Part shown: positions 1-12,000 of the stretch, in pieces | How the letters are laid out: each line of letters opens with the position of its first letter | Numbering within the stretch: position 1 is the first letter of the stretch | Assembly (NCBI GenBank): GCA_003117195.1 | Contig: BDSI01000009.1 | Coordinates: 62,001-126,000 of the forward strand | Source: Eudorina sp. 2006-703-Eu-15 | Taxonomy: Eukaryota > Chlorophyta > Chlorophyceae > Chlamydomonadales > Volvocaceae | Reading direction: 5' to 3' | DNA: 64,000 bases | Position numbers and translations under genes: made by a program | The notes under the pieces: generated by a model | The model's database searches: none | Told to the model about the DNA's origin: nothing | Seen by the model: only the letters and a program-made list of their open reading frames with translations

Positions 1-801
1 AAGCAACTGTTTCAGGAGTAAAACGAATAAACGCGCTGTTTCCAGCAGGCGCCAGGAAAGGAGCGATAGGAGGGTATCGGTCCCCGGTAATTATCACCCG
101 CCGGTGCATCATTAGTGATATGCATGACAAAAAGCATCGAATAATTGGGATAGCATCGAATAATTAGAGTAGTTTCCGCGAGCGACGGAGGCCGGGACGG
201 GTGTGGTTTGCAACTCCATCCATCTGGCGCTAATAATGCTCCAACTTATCAAACTCTATCGACGCTTCATTCAGGATTATCCTGTGTTTTTACTGTGTGC
301 TCTCGGTTCGGTCGGTTTGGCTGTCGAAGGCTCTCGTAAAACGCGTCTAGCAGTGCTCGCTCGATAGTTGCCAGAACCGCTCTATTGCAGTATGTTGTAT
401 GTTGTTATTTGACCAATATTCAACAACTATAGAAAATGGAGATTATTTGGTTTAAAGGAGATATATTCTCCTTGTCGCAGAGCGATTCGGGTGAAATCGA
501 ACCTAACCGCCGTATCCCGGCGGGCGCCTCAGGTTGATGCCTGTTGACGTTAGAAGTACTTGGTTGCGGGAAGCCGTCGAAACATGAATAGTTATATCCT
601 TTATTTAATTAAATTATAACAACTACAACCAAGAGTTGTTAATCCACGTGATTCATCCATCGAGGAATGTACGGACAGACATATGTATGTATGTATGTTA
701 CATGTTGTACTGGTCGTATGGCCAATACTGACATGCGTTCCCCCACAACTATTTACGTCAAGGGGCGCGCAAAGACGAGTTAACTAAAAGGAAGAAAGAA
801 T
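1..801. other. No gene seen; flank of the retrotransposon remnant
   Basis: No reading frame here looks like a conserved protein. The stretch is less GC-rich than the genes to the right and contains a short ATGT tetranucleotide run near 681-698. Because the retrotransposon remnant at 802-2208 is read on the minus strand, this segment lies where its 3' untranslated region would be. I see no poly-A tail or target-site duplication that fixes the element's end. Confidence 0.4.
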
Positions 802-2208
802 CTATGCCCGATTCGTGAGAATGTCCCTTCGCGCTTTTTGGATTAGCGCCAAAAGGTCACCTAATTTCGCCTGGTCCATTTTCGTCATGACCTCCACCAT
901 AGACTCCTCCTCAAAATCAAAGTTTACTGCCTCCCGTAAAGGCCTATAGACTGGACATTCCATTAGGACATGGAATTCGTCTTCTACGGCGCCCCCCTCG
1001 CAGACCCGGCACGTGCGCTCCGATCTGGGCCTACGCCCCGGGTGCCTCGCAAACCTCGAAACATCGAGATCCCAACTCCCTAGCCGAAGACGCAACAGTG
1101 CGGTATGGTGCCTACGTGGCATGCACGTCGATGTGTGCTCCAGCTTCGACTAATGATCATCTACCGAGTACTCAACCCCCATCCAACGCGCGTACCTGCA
1201 CGCCGTGACCCCAGGCTTGTCCTGGTCCCCCCCGTTCTCCGTGTACTCGGGGAACTCACGCGGGCTAACCTTTATTTCCTCGCGGTCCCAATCAGCAAGT
1301 AACCGCCGGCGGAACTCCCTAAGCATCTCACCGGCTGGAATCTCAAGTGCCATGATCGCCTTGGCCTTTGCTACAGTGTCCAGCCCTGCGTCTACCTTCT
1401 CCCTGTAATCGAAACCAAGCACCCGAAATATGCGCAATACCTTTCAAGCCCAAAAGTATTCATGCTCGTTGCTCGCATTATCCGACTCCAACCAACACCG
1501 AATGTCCTCCTCCAACACGGCGTGCGCAAGTGACGTCGTATGTTTGCTTACTCGCTTCCAAAACCCAAAGACTAGCTGCGCCCAGAAATACTGAAGCGGG
1601 AGCTGTGACGTTTCCGCGTATAGAAGCCTGTTGGGCGGTAACCCGGCACCAACAACTCTCCTTAGGAAAATCTTCTGAACATCTACCATCGGGTCTGCCA
1701 TTGCCCTGCTGAACACCCCAGCCGTACCCTTTGCGCTCTTCACCCATTTCCCCCATCTGGAGAGCAACGCCGCACCCCCTTCCGAGAGCGTTCCGCTCCT
1801 CTTTTGCCCCCATTTTTGCCATTCCATGATCCTGCGCCTGCTCCTAGTGCCTAGGACTTCCCAGATTGCATCGGGACCCCAGACCTCCGCGCCGTACGAG
1901 AGCACCGTTCGGACTTGCGTTTGGAAGCAACGCAACATGATGTCCGGAACCATCAAGCGATTAACCTCAAGCTTACGAAGCAGCGCGAAGGCAGCCTTCC
2001 TCCCCGCGTCACACAGCTCCATACGACAGGAATCAAAAGAAAACCCCGGGCCATACCGGAGTCCCAGGTACTTAGCTCTTTCCGTGATCGGGATGGGCTG
2101 CCCCGCATACCTCAACAGACCCGCATCCTTGGTAATCACGTCATGCGAGAGACATATGCCACGGGAGCGGACGCCGCCCTGTCCGCGCTGCCGTACATTT
2201 TGACCCTC
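802..2208 (-). pseudogene. Decayed non-LTR retrotransposon (LINE) ORF2 3' end: reverse transcriptase thumb plus zf-RVT-like Cys/His motif
   Basis: One minus-strand frame runs from 2208 to 802, interrupted by two in-frame stops (TGA at 1444-1446, TAG at 1150-1152). The first part contains the AKYLGLRYG motif typical of the region just after the palm domain in LINE reverse transcriptases. The last part ends in an RxCRVCEGGAVEDEFHVLMEC pattern, i.e. C-x2-C...H-x4-C, which is the zf-RVT motif of plant and algal L1-type elements. The catalytic YxDD region and the endonuclease are absent, and the frame is closed by a stop at 2209-2211. This is therefore a 5'-truncated dead copy. The clade (L1-like, RandI/Dualen or other) cannot be decided from this part alone. 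Confidence 0.75.
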
Positions 2209-2669
2209 TCAGCGGACACCCAGCGGACGCTGTTAATCAACGGTTTCTGTAAACCAAAGGCGCGTTGTGAGACACCCCTGATGATCTATTTATTTCTATA
2301 TCATCTGTTTGTTTCAGCCCGGCAAAGTATTTTTGCAAAATTCAAATGTCGCGACGAGACCAACTGATAGTGAATGAAACAAGAAAGACATTTCAGAAAA
2401 CGAAATAATCATAGAATTTCTGATGAAATGACTTCGAAGACCGAGCCAAAGGGCGTATGGACAGATGACGTTGGTCAGCTGGCATCCGAAAAAAAGGCAA
2501 TTGAAACAAACAATGAAACAAACAATGCATAAACGGAAAAATCCAAGTAAACGCGGTTATCGGTCGGGTATCGGTCGGTATGCCGTATGCTGTAAACACC
2601 CAGGCCTACCTAACCACCCTCCTTCCGCGTTGCGCCCCCCCCCCTCCTCGTGATGCGCTCAGTTATCTA

Positions 2670-2925
2670 GACGCGTCCAGCCCTGACTGGTCCTGTGTGG
2701 CAGCCCCACCCCATCCCCAACACGTTTCCCCCCCTCCCCCAAATCTCATCGCCGCGGTCTCGGGCACCCCCCACCCCCACCCCCGCCGCGCTGCCCCCTC
2801 GCGATGCGTCTTGATATGACAGACCCGTGGATGTGCTGGGGTATGGATCCATGACCGGGTGCGTGCGGGAGAGGCCTTGACGTGTCCAGCCCTGCCGGGT
2901 CCTGTGTGGCAGGATCACCCCAATC
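2670..2925. repeat. Imperfect direct repeat pair
   Basis: Positions 2670-2715 and 2879-2925 are related copies. Both contain TCCAGCCCTG followed by GGTCCTGTGTGGCAG and a CACCCCA(T)CC end, with scattered substitutions. They lie about 209 bp apart in a C-rich intergenic stretch. The origin is unknown. Confidence 0.5.
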
Positions 2926-3084
2926 CAAAACCCGGTTCAGATTGCGAACTGTACTTGTTTTGATGCATGAAACTGTATGGATGTGGCCGATGTTGTATTT
3001 GGAGTCCACTTGTGATATGTCGGAGCAGTTAGAGGACCAGCTGCCCAAGATTTCGTTACAGTTGCCGCTACTGACGTGTGCAAC

Positions 3085-3136
3085 CCCTGCACTTGCGCAA
3101 GGCGGATGAACCCTGCACTTGCGCAAGGTGGATGAA
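3085..3136. repeat. 26-bp tandem duplication
   Basis: Two adjacent 26-bp units (3085-3110 and 3111-3136) begin with CCCTGCACTTGCGCAAGG and differ at one base (GCGGATGAA versus GTGGATGAA). The unit contains the palindrome TTGCGCAA. Confidence 0.8.
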
Positions 3137-3517
3137 TAGATACTAAGGCCTATTGCATACGATAAATACTGTATCTGACCACAAAAACTCCATGGCTTAT
3201 GGCACCTCGGCGAAGATGCTGTCACTATCACTACTGCTGAGCACTCAGCGCTACACCACACTACTGAGCCCTGCCCTGACACTGCGCTACCTGCCCTGCC
3301 CTGCATTAAACCAAAGGATGATCACTTCACATGACGTGGGACCACGCAATACGTGATCATGCTAATGTACACGGACGCTACTGGCTACACGACCTATGCA
3401 TATCTGCGATGAGAGTAAAAGTGTACTACACTGTAAACCACAATGAGCGGCAGTAGTACGATTATTAGAATGAACGCCATGTGACGTACTGGCGCCACAA
3501 CGCTACTCTGATCCTGT

Positions 3518-6500
3518 CTACGTAGAGATTTGCTCCGGCCCCTCAAGCTCCCCACCTTCCTCCAGCTCCACGACCCTGTCCTCCACCTCTGCGCCATCCC
3601 CGGAGTTACCAGACCCCGAAGCCCGTAACTTCCACCCGTGCTTCTCGCTGTCAGACAGCTTCCCCCATCGCTCCCCAATGAGCTTCATCACTGCATTCGC
3701 CACTTCCCTCTTCGAAAGCTGCGGCTGGGCCTCCGCAATCTGACGCTCTAAGCTGGACCCGGCTGTGACTGCGTCGTCGCGAAGAGCTTTAGCGAACAGC
3801 CCATACCCAGAAGAGCCCCGCCCCGCCTTCTCTCCAACGGCCACACCCTCCCGTTTCCCGCCTCGTTCAGCACCGCTCGTTCTTGTCGGCCCTGGTTTCA
3901 CGGACTTGGGGGGCGACAGAATACCCGGCTCACGCGCAACCGCTACCACCTGCTCGAAAGTAGGCCCCGTGCCGGCTCCAGCATTGGCGAGCAGGCTTTT
4001 GATGTAATGGTGTAGCTGACACAAGCTGAGTCCCTTCTCCGTCATCTTCTGCGTCCAATACGTTGCCGCCGCGTGCTCGGTCCCACCACGAATACGTGCC
4101 GTCCGCTTAATGCAGTAATCCCAAAGAAAGGAAACCTCACACCATCGCTGCCGCAGGTTAAGTGAAGGGTCGAAGCCCTGCCGCCACTGGTCACCGTAGC
4201 GCTTTTCGAGCGCAAATAAGGGTGGGATGCTCTGAGCCGCTTGACCCTCATATAAGACCTTGTAGAGATCCGCGACGGTCCTCATGCCAGAAGGCCAGGG
4301 CCTGACACCGCTGGGTAAGTGACTTAGCTCCTTTACACGGGCTCCCGACTGGCCAGGGACGGTGGTGGACGCCTGGGGTGCCTTCTTCCGCACGGGTTTG
4401 AGGGCGACGGGCGTAGCACCTTCTGGACGCTGCGTCCGCCTGAGCGCCTGCACCTGAATCGCAACAGGACCGCCGCTGCCGCCGCCCACGGCGCCGCTCA
4501 AGTCGGGCGGCCGGCCCAGTTGCCCCTGCTGCTGTTGCGCCGCTGCCCAAGCCGCCAGGGCCTGCGCCTGGCGCTGAGGGAATCCACCCCCGCCGCTGCC
4601 GCCGCCCACGGCGCCGCTCAAGTCGGGCGGCCGGCCCAGTTGCCCCTGCTGCTGTTGCGCCGTCGCCCAAGCCGCCAGGGCCTGCGCCTGCCGCTGAGGG
4701 AATCCACCCCCGCCGCTGCCGCCGCCCACGGCGCCGCTCAAGTCGGGCGGCCGGCCCAGTTGCCCCTGCTGCTGTTGCGCCGTCGCCCAAGCCGCCAGGG
4801 CCTGCGCCTGCCGCTGAGGGAATCCACCCCCGCCGCTGCCGCCGCCCACGGCGCCGCTCAAGTCGGGCGGCCGGCCCAGTTGCCCCTGCTGCTGTTGCGC
4901 CGTCGCCCAAGCCGCCAGGGCCTGCGCCTGAGGGGAAGCGACCCCGCCGCTGCCACCGCCATTCCACACTGCCTGCAATTGTGGGCACCCATGGGTCTGC
5001 ACAAACTGCTGTTGCAGCTGCGCCTCCACAAGCCGCTGCTGCGCCTCTGCAAATTTCCGGGCCAGCGTATCCGCCTCCTCTTGCAGCTGGCGAAGTTTGC
5101 CGGCCTCACTGGTCCCGCCGGCGGACATTGTGACAGGTTCCGGCAGCAGAAACGGCTGGACCTGATCGGCCGCGGCTGCCATGCCGCTACCGCCCTCGGT
5201 GAGGCTGGTGCGGGGCTGAAGCAAGATTTGGCAAAGCAAGCCCTGCACGTTGTCCAGCACATCCATCACCTCGCGCGGCTTGGTCGCCATGATGGCCTAC
5301 AGCAAATGTACGTGTTTGAAACTCGAGTTAACATTTACCACGTATCTTGCACCGTATCCTGCACCCGGGTCCTTCCCACTCACTGACCCGCATAACACCG
5401 TCGCGAACAAGGGGTTGTACAGTAACCTATCGGCATGGAGTCGTTGTACGATTGCAGCAGGAAGCTCCACTCCGGCACCATATGACGCAGCCGTAGTACC
5501 ATCGCGTTGCCCGGTGCGGTTGCCGCCAGCTCAAGCGTGTCGTACACCAGGCATTCGGCTATCCACTCCATTGAAGCGAGAACGTTCTCCACTGAGGGGC
5601 GAGCTTTAAGCTTTGGCTGTGGCATGGATGCCACCTGCGGGTCACCGTCCTCCCTACACAGGCGAATCAGTTTCAGGCGCGATGGTTACAAACCTGTGAG
5701 GCATCAAACCTGTGAGGTATCGACAGCGTCTTTCTTCGGAGGGCCATCGGAACTGAACAAAGGCTTCATGTGTGTGGCAACCTTACTTCATGCTGTGAAG
5801 TGATGGAAGCCAGTAAAGCCAGGGGGCACGCAGCTAATGCATATCTCACCTGACGCCCTTCTGCCCAACGCATACCAACATGGCCAGCTTGTACTCCTTT
5901 TGGAAGATGAGATCCTCCGCAACCGCCCGTGATTTCTCCTGCTTGCGAAGACGCAAGCGATTCGCGGAGTCCAGTGCAACTACCATGCTCCGAGCGTTCG
6001 TGATGGTCGCGCGGCCCGCCTGCATCACACATCAGAAGTCACAGGAAACAACAGGGGAATGGACTGCCAGGGGGTACCGCCATGATCCGAATACACGTGA
6101 TTCCCGAAGACATGAGCCCCATCACGACCTCAACACTGCCCAACAGCATCCACTGCCCAACAGCATCAGATGCCGCACCTTCTGCTCCGTAAGCCTCCGA
6201 AATAGCTTCCCGGCGACTGCCCCCAGCTTGTGAGAGTACAGCTTCTTTGGATCCACCCCAAGCTCCTTGCAGAGTTCCTAACAACAGGTGACGAGCGAGG
6301 TTGAAACCAGCCATGCATAACCATTCAGATCAACCCCCAGCCACAATCCTTACCGTCAGCTTGTTGAACTGCGTTTTGTATGTCCGCACGGTATTGGGCG
6401 GGGCTGCTGCAACCATCTTTTCGAAGAGGCCGTCCAGATCCTCGGCCGAGTACTTGACACGCTTAGCTGCATTAGCATCACCACCCACTTCCCCATCGCT

Positions 6501-7081
6501 GCCACTGCTGCTGTCACTGTCGGTATCATCATCACTGCCGCTGGACCCGTCCTGGACATCGTCGGCATCTAGTGCAGCACGCCGCGCGCGCCCTCGTCCC
6601 CGCCTTCGCATGCCCCCTGTGCTTTGCCGCCCTCGATCACTGTCACTTTCACTTTCACCACTGTTCGCTGCCTCGGCAGCATCAGCGCTCAGCCCCTGTC
6701 CGCGCCCACGCCGCCCCCGGCCACGTCCACGAGGTGCTGCACTGCCATGTGCACGTTTCCTACGTGCGATAGCATACCGTATCCCATTTTATGAGGGGAT
6801 TGTTACGGGTAGAGGTATTGTTGTTACGGGGATCGTTACGGGTACTGTCGGAACAGTGGCGAACGCCCGCACCTTTGAGGGTTAGACGGCCCAGCTCCAG
6901 CAACCACCTCAGGAGCTCCCGCTGCTGCGTCGTCGTAGGCTCGCTCCAAGTCGCGCATGGCTGTAGCCATCGCGTCGGAGAGGATCCGTGCCCGGGAACG
7001 CTGGGGACGCTGGATGCCGGGGGACTCTGGGGAAGCTGGGTGAGGCGCGCCGAGCTGGCCCCGAGTCATGGGGCCAACCAC
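3518..7081 (-). CDS. Transposon-type protein: integrase SAM-like N-terminus, 40-aa repeats, GCR1_C-like domain, HMG-box-like tail
   Basis: Model exons: 7081-6873, 6759-6354, 6277-6179, 6019-5876, 5634-about 5500, 5296-3518. The junction before the last exon is unresolved because several in-phase donors exist. The product is about 920 residues. Exons 2-4 give an Arg/Gly and Asp/Ser-rich linker, then NTVRTYKTQFNKLT and the helix-rich segment ELCKELGVDPKK, as in the N-terminal SAM-like domain of tyrosine recombinases. The 590-residue last exon holds a Gln-rich coiled coil, four 40-residue repeats, TVADLYKVLYEG...LEKRYGDQWRQ (the signature of the GCR1_C DNA-binding domain found in Crypton elements) and near the C-terminus GERWGKLSDSEKHGW, which looks like HMG-box helix 2-3. 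No R...HxxR...Y recombinase core is visible, so it is either a Crypton-derived DNA-binding protein or part of a non-autonomous element. The start at 7081 is the first ATG of exon 1. Confidence 0.6.
4471..4930 (-). repeat. 120-bp coding tandem repeat (3.8 copies)
   Basis: A unit of exactly 120 bp repeats from 4471 to 4930 inside the last exon of the GCR1_C-type gene, encoding a 40-residue Ala/Gln/Gly-rich unit (for example LAAWATAQQQQGQLG, then PPDLSGAVGGG). The copies are nearly identical. The clearest differences are GTC versus CTG-type changes in the copy nearest 4520-4570. Because 120 is a multiple of three, false frames stay open through the array on both strands. Confidence 0.95.
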
Positions 7082-9094
7082 GGACAGCGTGAGCGTGAGC
7101 GACGAAGCGCAGCTTCGTTAAACGCTGACGTCAACCGCCGTGGCAAGGCAATGCTCCCAAGCCGGAAGACAACTCAGCATCCGGTCGGTCTATCTTGCGT
7201 TGATAGCTAAATACCTCGTATCAGAAATGGACATCCTGGTCTTTCACTTTCGGTAACTTCCGGACCGGCGCGATATGATCGGCGTTCTTATCAAGGTTGA
7301 TGTTGTGCTGCACTTCATTATCCGATAGAGCTCCCTATTACACAGCTATTACAAGTCTATTTTGGATGGACGCATTCTTGAGCTCGCTTCCAGGCGACGG
7401 TTGCCCGTTGCCCCATGGCCGTTGCCCTGGCCGCAAGCATGGAACTCTGCGCACACAGCGCCGCCCAAGGGGCTGCGAGCTGTGATGAACTCATCGTAGG
7501 TATGTCTACAAAGAACGTCATTTTTTTCCGCGTTGCGAGCGCCGGTTGTGCGACCGTTCCCGGCGCCCGGCGGCCGGCGCGGGAAAGGATTTCTGCGCCA
7601 ACATCGCAGCTCAACGAGCCGCAAGTGCCGGCTAATTAGCCTTGCTTATATCTTTTTGTTTGGCCCGGTATATGCGGTGAGCGAGCCGCAGCGGACGAGC
7701 GGACCGTCCGCTCGTCCGTCCGCTGCGGACAGGGCCCACTGCGCTACATATGCAGTTAGCGGCGTGAACGACTCATAATAAATTGAACTATGACCCTGTA
7801 GAGCGGCGACTTGCAGTAGCGGCTCCCGATCGACTTGCGGGCGCGGCAACTGGAAATCTGACCGTTCCCGTAAATTGGGCCAGTGGGCAAAACACGGCGT
7901 AGCCTTCTCCAGCGGCCATTTCGCGACCCGTCTAGGGAGGATGCATTTGACGCATGCAAGTTGGGGCTGGCACATGGCGCATTTCTTCGGGCGAATAATT
8001 GAATGGCACAGTTGCAGACGTACAACAATGTAAAACACACTGGTTTCCACGTTCTCCCTGAACTCCAGTGCCAAATAATGCAGTGGTATCGGGCTTAATC
8101 AACCTATCCAATTTTTCTTCGCAGCAAGGTGGTTCCTTCCTGAAATTGTGGACGAACTTCTCGACCTTCCCCTGACCATCCAACAAACTTTATTTGTCCC
8201 TCCTAACCGTTCCCTGACCGTTCTTTGCAACTTTACCATGCCTAGATCACAAAAGCAGCCTGTCGCCTTCCGTAACTCCAGTCGAGGCTGAAGTGTGCTG
8301 CCAATCTGCGTCTCAGCCGCGTATGCCTGGCCCCCTAATCTCAGTGTTAGACAATTTGCATTGTATGTGTTGCAGTCTGTTTAGCACACCAAGACGTGTC
8401 AAAGTGAGCACAGACTCCACCCTCGATGACCACCTCCCTTCCGGATCCGTCCCTTGACGTCCTCCTCTTCCATGCTCCCGGCCGCCGGCGGCCGCGACAT
8501 CATCCGACTGTATGATAGACGTGTGCACACTTTCACCAACATCCGTCCGCCTGTCACACATAAAGACGGGGGCCAGATTCAGAGAAGTCGGCTTGAAGTT
8601 GCTTTGAATCCGGATTTGAGTCTCGGTCTAAAGTTGGTGTTTCTGAAGCTGGGGCCCCTCAGCTGAATCCCAGGTCACTTCAACAGAATGCATTTAGACT
8701 CGGAAACCAGTTCGGGGACTCGGCTGAGTTTGGGACCCTTTTTGCTTGCGTCCAAGTAGCTCATCAGCTCGACTGCACCGCACGCATGGTACATGCATGT
8801 ATGTACACTCATATATACCCCAGCCCCCACCAGACACACACCAGCAACACACACGCGCTATCTAAAGTGTCATGATCACGTACGCGTTGTCCGCCATTCC
8901 GTCTGAAGCAAGCAATACAAGCAGCGGCCGCCAGCAGCCCTTTCGAACATGACACAGCGGGCTCCGTACAAACATACGGCAAATACAGCCGAGCGAGTCC
9001 TCCTCATGTACCTCATGTACCTCATCCTACGACGGCAGTACCCCGCACTGGCACGTTTCCGCTTGGTGGCTGCCTGCGGGCTGCAATCCAAATT
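7082..9094. other. Intergenic; no convincing gene, one Cys-rich frame
   Basis: This holds the upstream region of the GCR1_C-type gene and the 3' flank of flippase gene 1. One minus-strand frame (about 7646-8074) contains a C-x2-C-x5-C-x2-C pattern (CAMCQPQLACVKC) and a CFAHW motif. An adjoining minus frame (7932-8186) is also open. The spacing is zinc-finger-like and could be a transposase remnant, but I cannot assign a family and neither frame shows further conservation. Confidence 0.3.
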
Positions 9095-12000
9095 CTAGCG
9101 GACCGGGCGGTCCTCCGTGCTGCCGTACAAATCAAGCTCCAGCTCCCCTGTCAGCTCCGCCCGGCATGCCGTACTACTCTTGTCATCGGACGCAGACTCG
9201 CTGGCTCCCGGCGCCGCGCCCGACCCACTTAGCAGCTCCCTGACCGATGGGTCGGGACTGGACTCCGTGAACCTGCCGTCGGACGCTCTGTGCAGCGTCC
9301 GGAGTTGAGTGCACCCGCCACTGTTCGGCGCCGCCGTGCCCCGCTCTCCAGTGCTGCTGAAAGTCGGTCCTCCCGTCGAAACCAGCGCCGCCGCGTCAAG
9401 CGTCGGATCCGGCGACCGGGTGCACACCTCACCCGCACCGCCCAGAGCCGTCCCACCGGCCAGTGTCTCCGGCGGTGCCTGCTGCTGCCGCTGCGCCGCG
9501 GGCGCCGCCGGCTGCTGTGACGGGTACATCGAGGGGAGTGGCGGCGACTGGGGTTTGGGCAGCGGCAGCTTTGAGTTGAGGGGCTTCTGGATGTCCGGGA
9601 ACGGCACCGAGGACGCCGGTGAGAGGGATAGGGACAGGGAGAGGGAGGGCAGGAGCGCCCGTCTGGACGCCGCCATGGGGGTCGCCAGCTGCCGGGGGTT
9701 ACCCGCCCAGCCGGGGCCAGGCCCGCTGGCCCAAATAGTTGGCCCCGGTAGTGCCGCCACCTCGGGGCTGGGCGACCGGCCGCTCGTGGGAGGGGAGGTG
9801 GGATTATTGACAGTGGCAGCGGCGGCGGGAGGAGCCCCGCGGGGCGACGCGGACGGCTGTGGCCGCGGCGACCCGGACGCAGTGTCTGGGCCGGAGGGCG
9901 CAGCGCCCGGGGTCCCAGCGGGGCCGCTGGTATTGGGGCGCGGCGAGGGAGGTGAAGGCAGCACAGCAGGCTGCGGTAACGGCGGCGGTGTCACACGTCG
10001 CTGGCGGCGTGGCGACGCGCCCATCCCCGCGTACGATTCTTGGTCGGCCGGGGTGCCCGGAGGTGCGGTCTCCCCTTGCCCTGGCCCGTGGACGCTGCCG
10101 CCGCCGCCGCCGCCGCCGCCACTGCCACCCATAAAGCCAGCAGACGGCTTCACCCCCTGCGAGATCAGCCGAGACCCAGCGGACGTCATGCTTGGGAGCG
10201 CTTGCACGGTGATGGAGCTACGGGGGGCTTTGGAGCGGTCCTGTCGCGCTACCAGGCTTGACCGCCGGGAGAGGCCGCCGGGGCCGCCGCCGCCGCCGCC
10301 CGGGACCAGCTCCATGGGTTCCGGCGGCGGCGGCGGCGGCCCGCCCACGGCCGCCGCGATCAGATCCGACGCCTCCGTGGAAAAGGACATGGCCATGCTT
10401 TGCACGCCAGGCACGCTGCCCGAATCTCTGGAACCGCCGCCGGCCTGGAGCGAACAGCTCGAGGGGCCGGCAGCCACCGACGCTGCAGCGGCCGGGGTGC
10501 CAGAACCGCCGGGCTCGGCCGCTGAGGCCGCGGCGGTGGCCGCCGCGACGGCTGCTGCTGCTGCGGCGGCGGCTCGCTGTGTGGCGTCTCCCAGGTCCGG
10601 TGCCCTCGGGGTGCCGCCGCTGCGGCCGGTTTTGCTACTGCCGCCGTCTGCAGCAGCCGTACCTCCGGCGACGCTGCCACCGCTGTTGTCCCGCGGCGTG
10701 GCAACGGCGTCGACGGCGGCGCTGCCGAGCGGCAACCTAAGGGTGCTGGCGGTGGTGGTGGTGGTGGTGGTGGTGGTAGCAGCGATGGTGGCTAAGGCGG
10801 TGGTGCCCTCACCGGCAGCACGGCCACTGGCGAAGCCCGCACTCACCGCCGCACCCTCGGGCGAAACCTTGCTGCTCCCGGCCTTGAACAGGCTGAGCGC
10901 CCCCCTGCGGCCCTGTGATGGTGAGGGCCGGAGCTGCGGCTGCCCCGGTGCCTCCTCCTCCTCCTCGGACAGCGCCGAGTCCGGGACCATGTCAGGCCTT
11001 GCATCCACCGCCCCTCCCGCCCGCTTCCGCTGCTCTCTCCGCCGCCTACGCCGGGTCCTCGCCTCCGTGGCCCCAAGCTCCCGGATAATGTCCTCGTCAG
11101 TCGGAAACAGCAACCTGCGCACAAGTGCAGTGTAATATCCAAAGCATAAGGAGTACACGCCAGGACGTCGACTTCAGTTCCGGAGCCCAGCTTCGTGATG
11201 GAGTCCTCTCTGTTCCCGCCGCCTCATCCCCCACTGCCCCCACTGCCCCGCCCGCCCCCGGCCCCGCCCCCGGCCCCTCACGCACCGCCTGAGCTCCTTG
11301 ACTGCCAGCACGGGTAGCACCGCCGCCGCCGGCAGCAGCAAGCACATGAGCCAGAACTGGCAGGAAGGCGCCACGATGGTTCGGAACAGCTGCCACAGCT
11401 CCAGGGACCAGCTCACAGGGAAGGCGCCAAAGCCCAGCAGGTAGAGGAACCACAGGGCTGTTGGGCGTGGGGAGGTGGGAGAAGGGGGTCGGGGGTGGGT
11501 CGAGTTGCACCGCTTGGCGAATCGCAATCGGTTGGGACGGGTGGGAGTGAACGATTGGTGTGGGGGGGGGGTCGGAGAGGGGCGCGCCAGGGGAGGGGGG
11601 AAGTACCGGGGCCTGTGGCGAGGGCCGGGTGGCGCAATGAGCTATTCGCAAGCAGCGGCTGCACCGATCAGTGCACCGGTCAGTTCAACGGTCAATGCAA
11701 CGGTCAGTGCAACGGTCAGTTCACAGGTCACCTGCGCCACGTCTGTCCGCATTGTGCCGGGAGCCTCCAGGCACAGCGCTGCCCTCTCCCGTGTCCCCCT
11801 TCCTCTCCTCTGCCTTGCCGCCCTCAAGCCGTCCATCCAGGACCCGGGTCGCTCAGCGGCGCCCTCGCCCCACCCGCCACCGTCCCAGTGCCCATCCCCG
11901 TCCCAGTACCCGATAGCGCGTTTCCTCTTCCACGGGGCACATCTCAAACAGCACTGCAGCGCTCGCGACCTCGCGTTCAGGCCACGGGCCGCACAACTTG

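Larger units (their letters stand above)
2209..3517. other. Intergenic, no gene seen; short direct repeats
   Basis: No conserved frame was found. The short frames on both strands are C- or G-rich shadows. The segment has two kinds of local duplication, listed separately: a 26-bp perfect-spacing tandem pair and an imperfect copy pair of about 46 bp. Confidence 0.4.

Noticed and set aside
4520..5386. 288-codon plus-strand frame over the 120-bp repeats
   Set aside because: The repeat unit is a multiple of three, so every frame without a stop in one unit stays open. The minus-strand frame holds the recognisable domains.
7646..8074. Possible piggyBac-like Cys-rich C-terminus
   Set aside because: The Cys spacing is only loosely similar and no transposase core is present nearby.
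9309..11135. 608-codon open frame on the plus strand
   Set aside because: Antisense to the last exon of flippase gene 1. The frame is open because of GC-rich codons, and its Gly/Pro/Val runs mirror the low-complexity tail.
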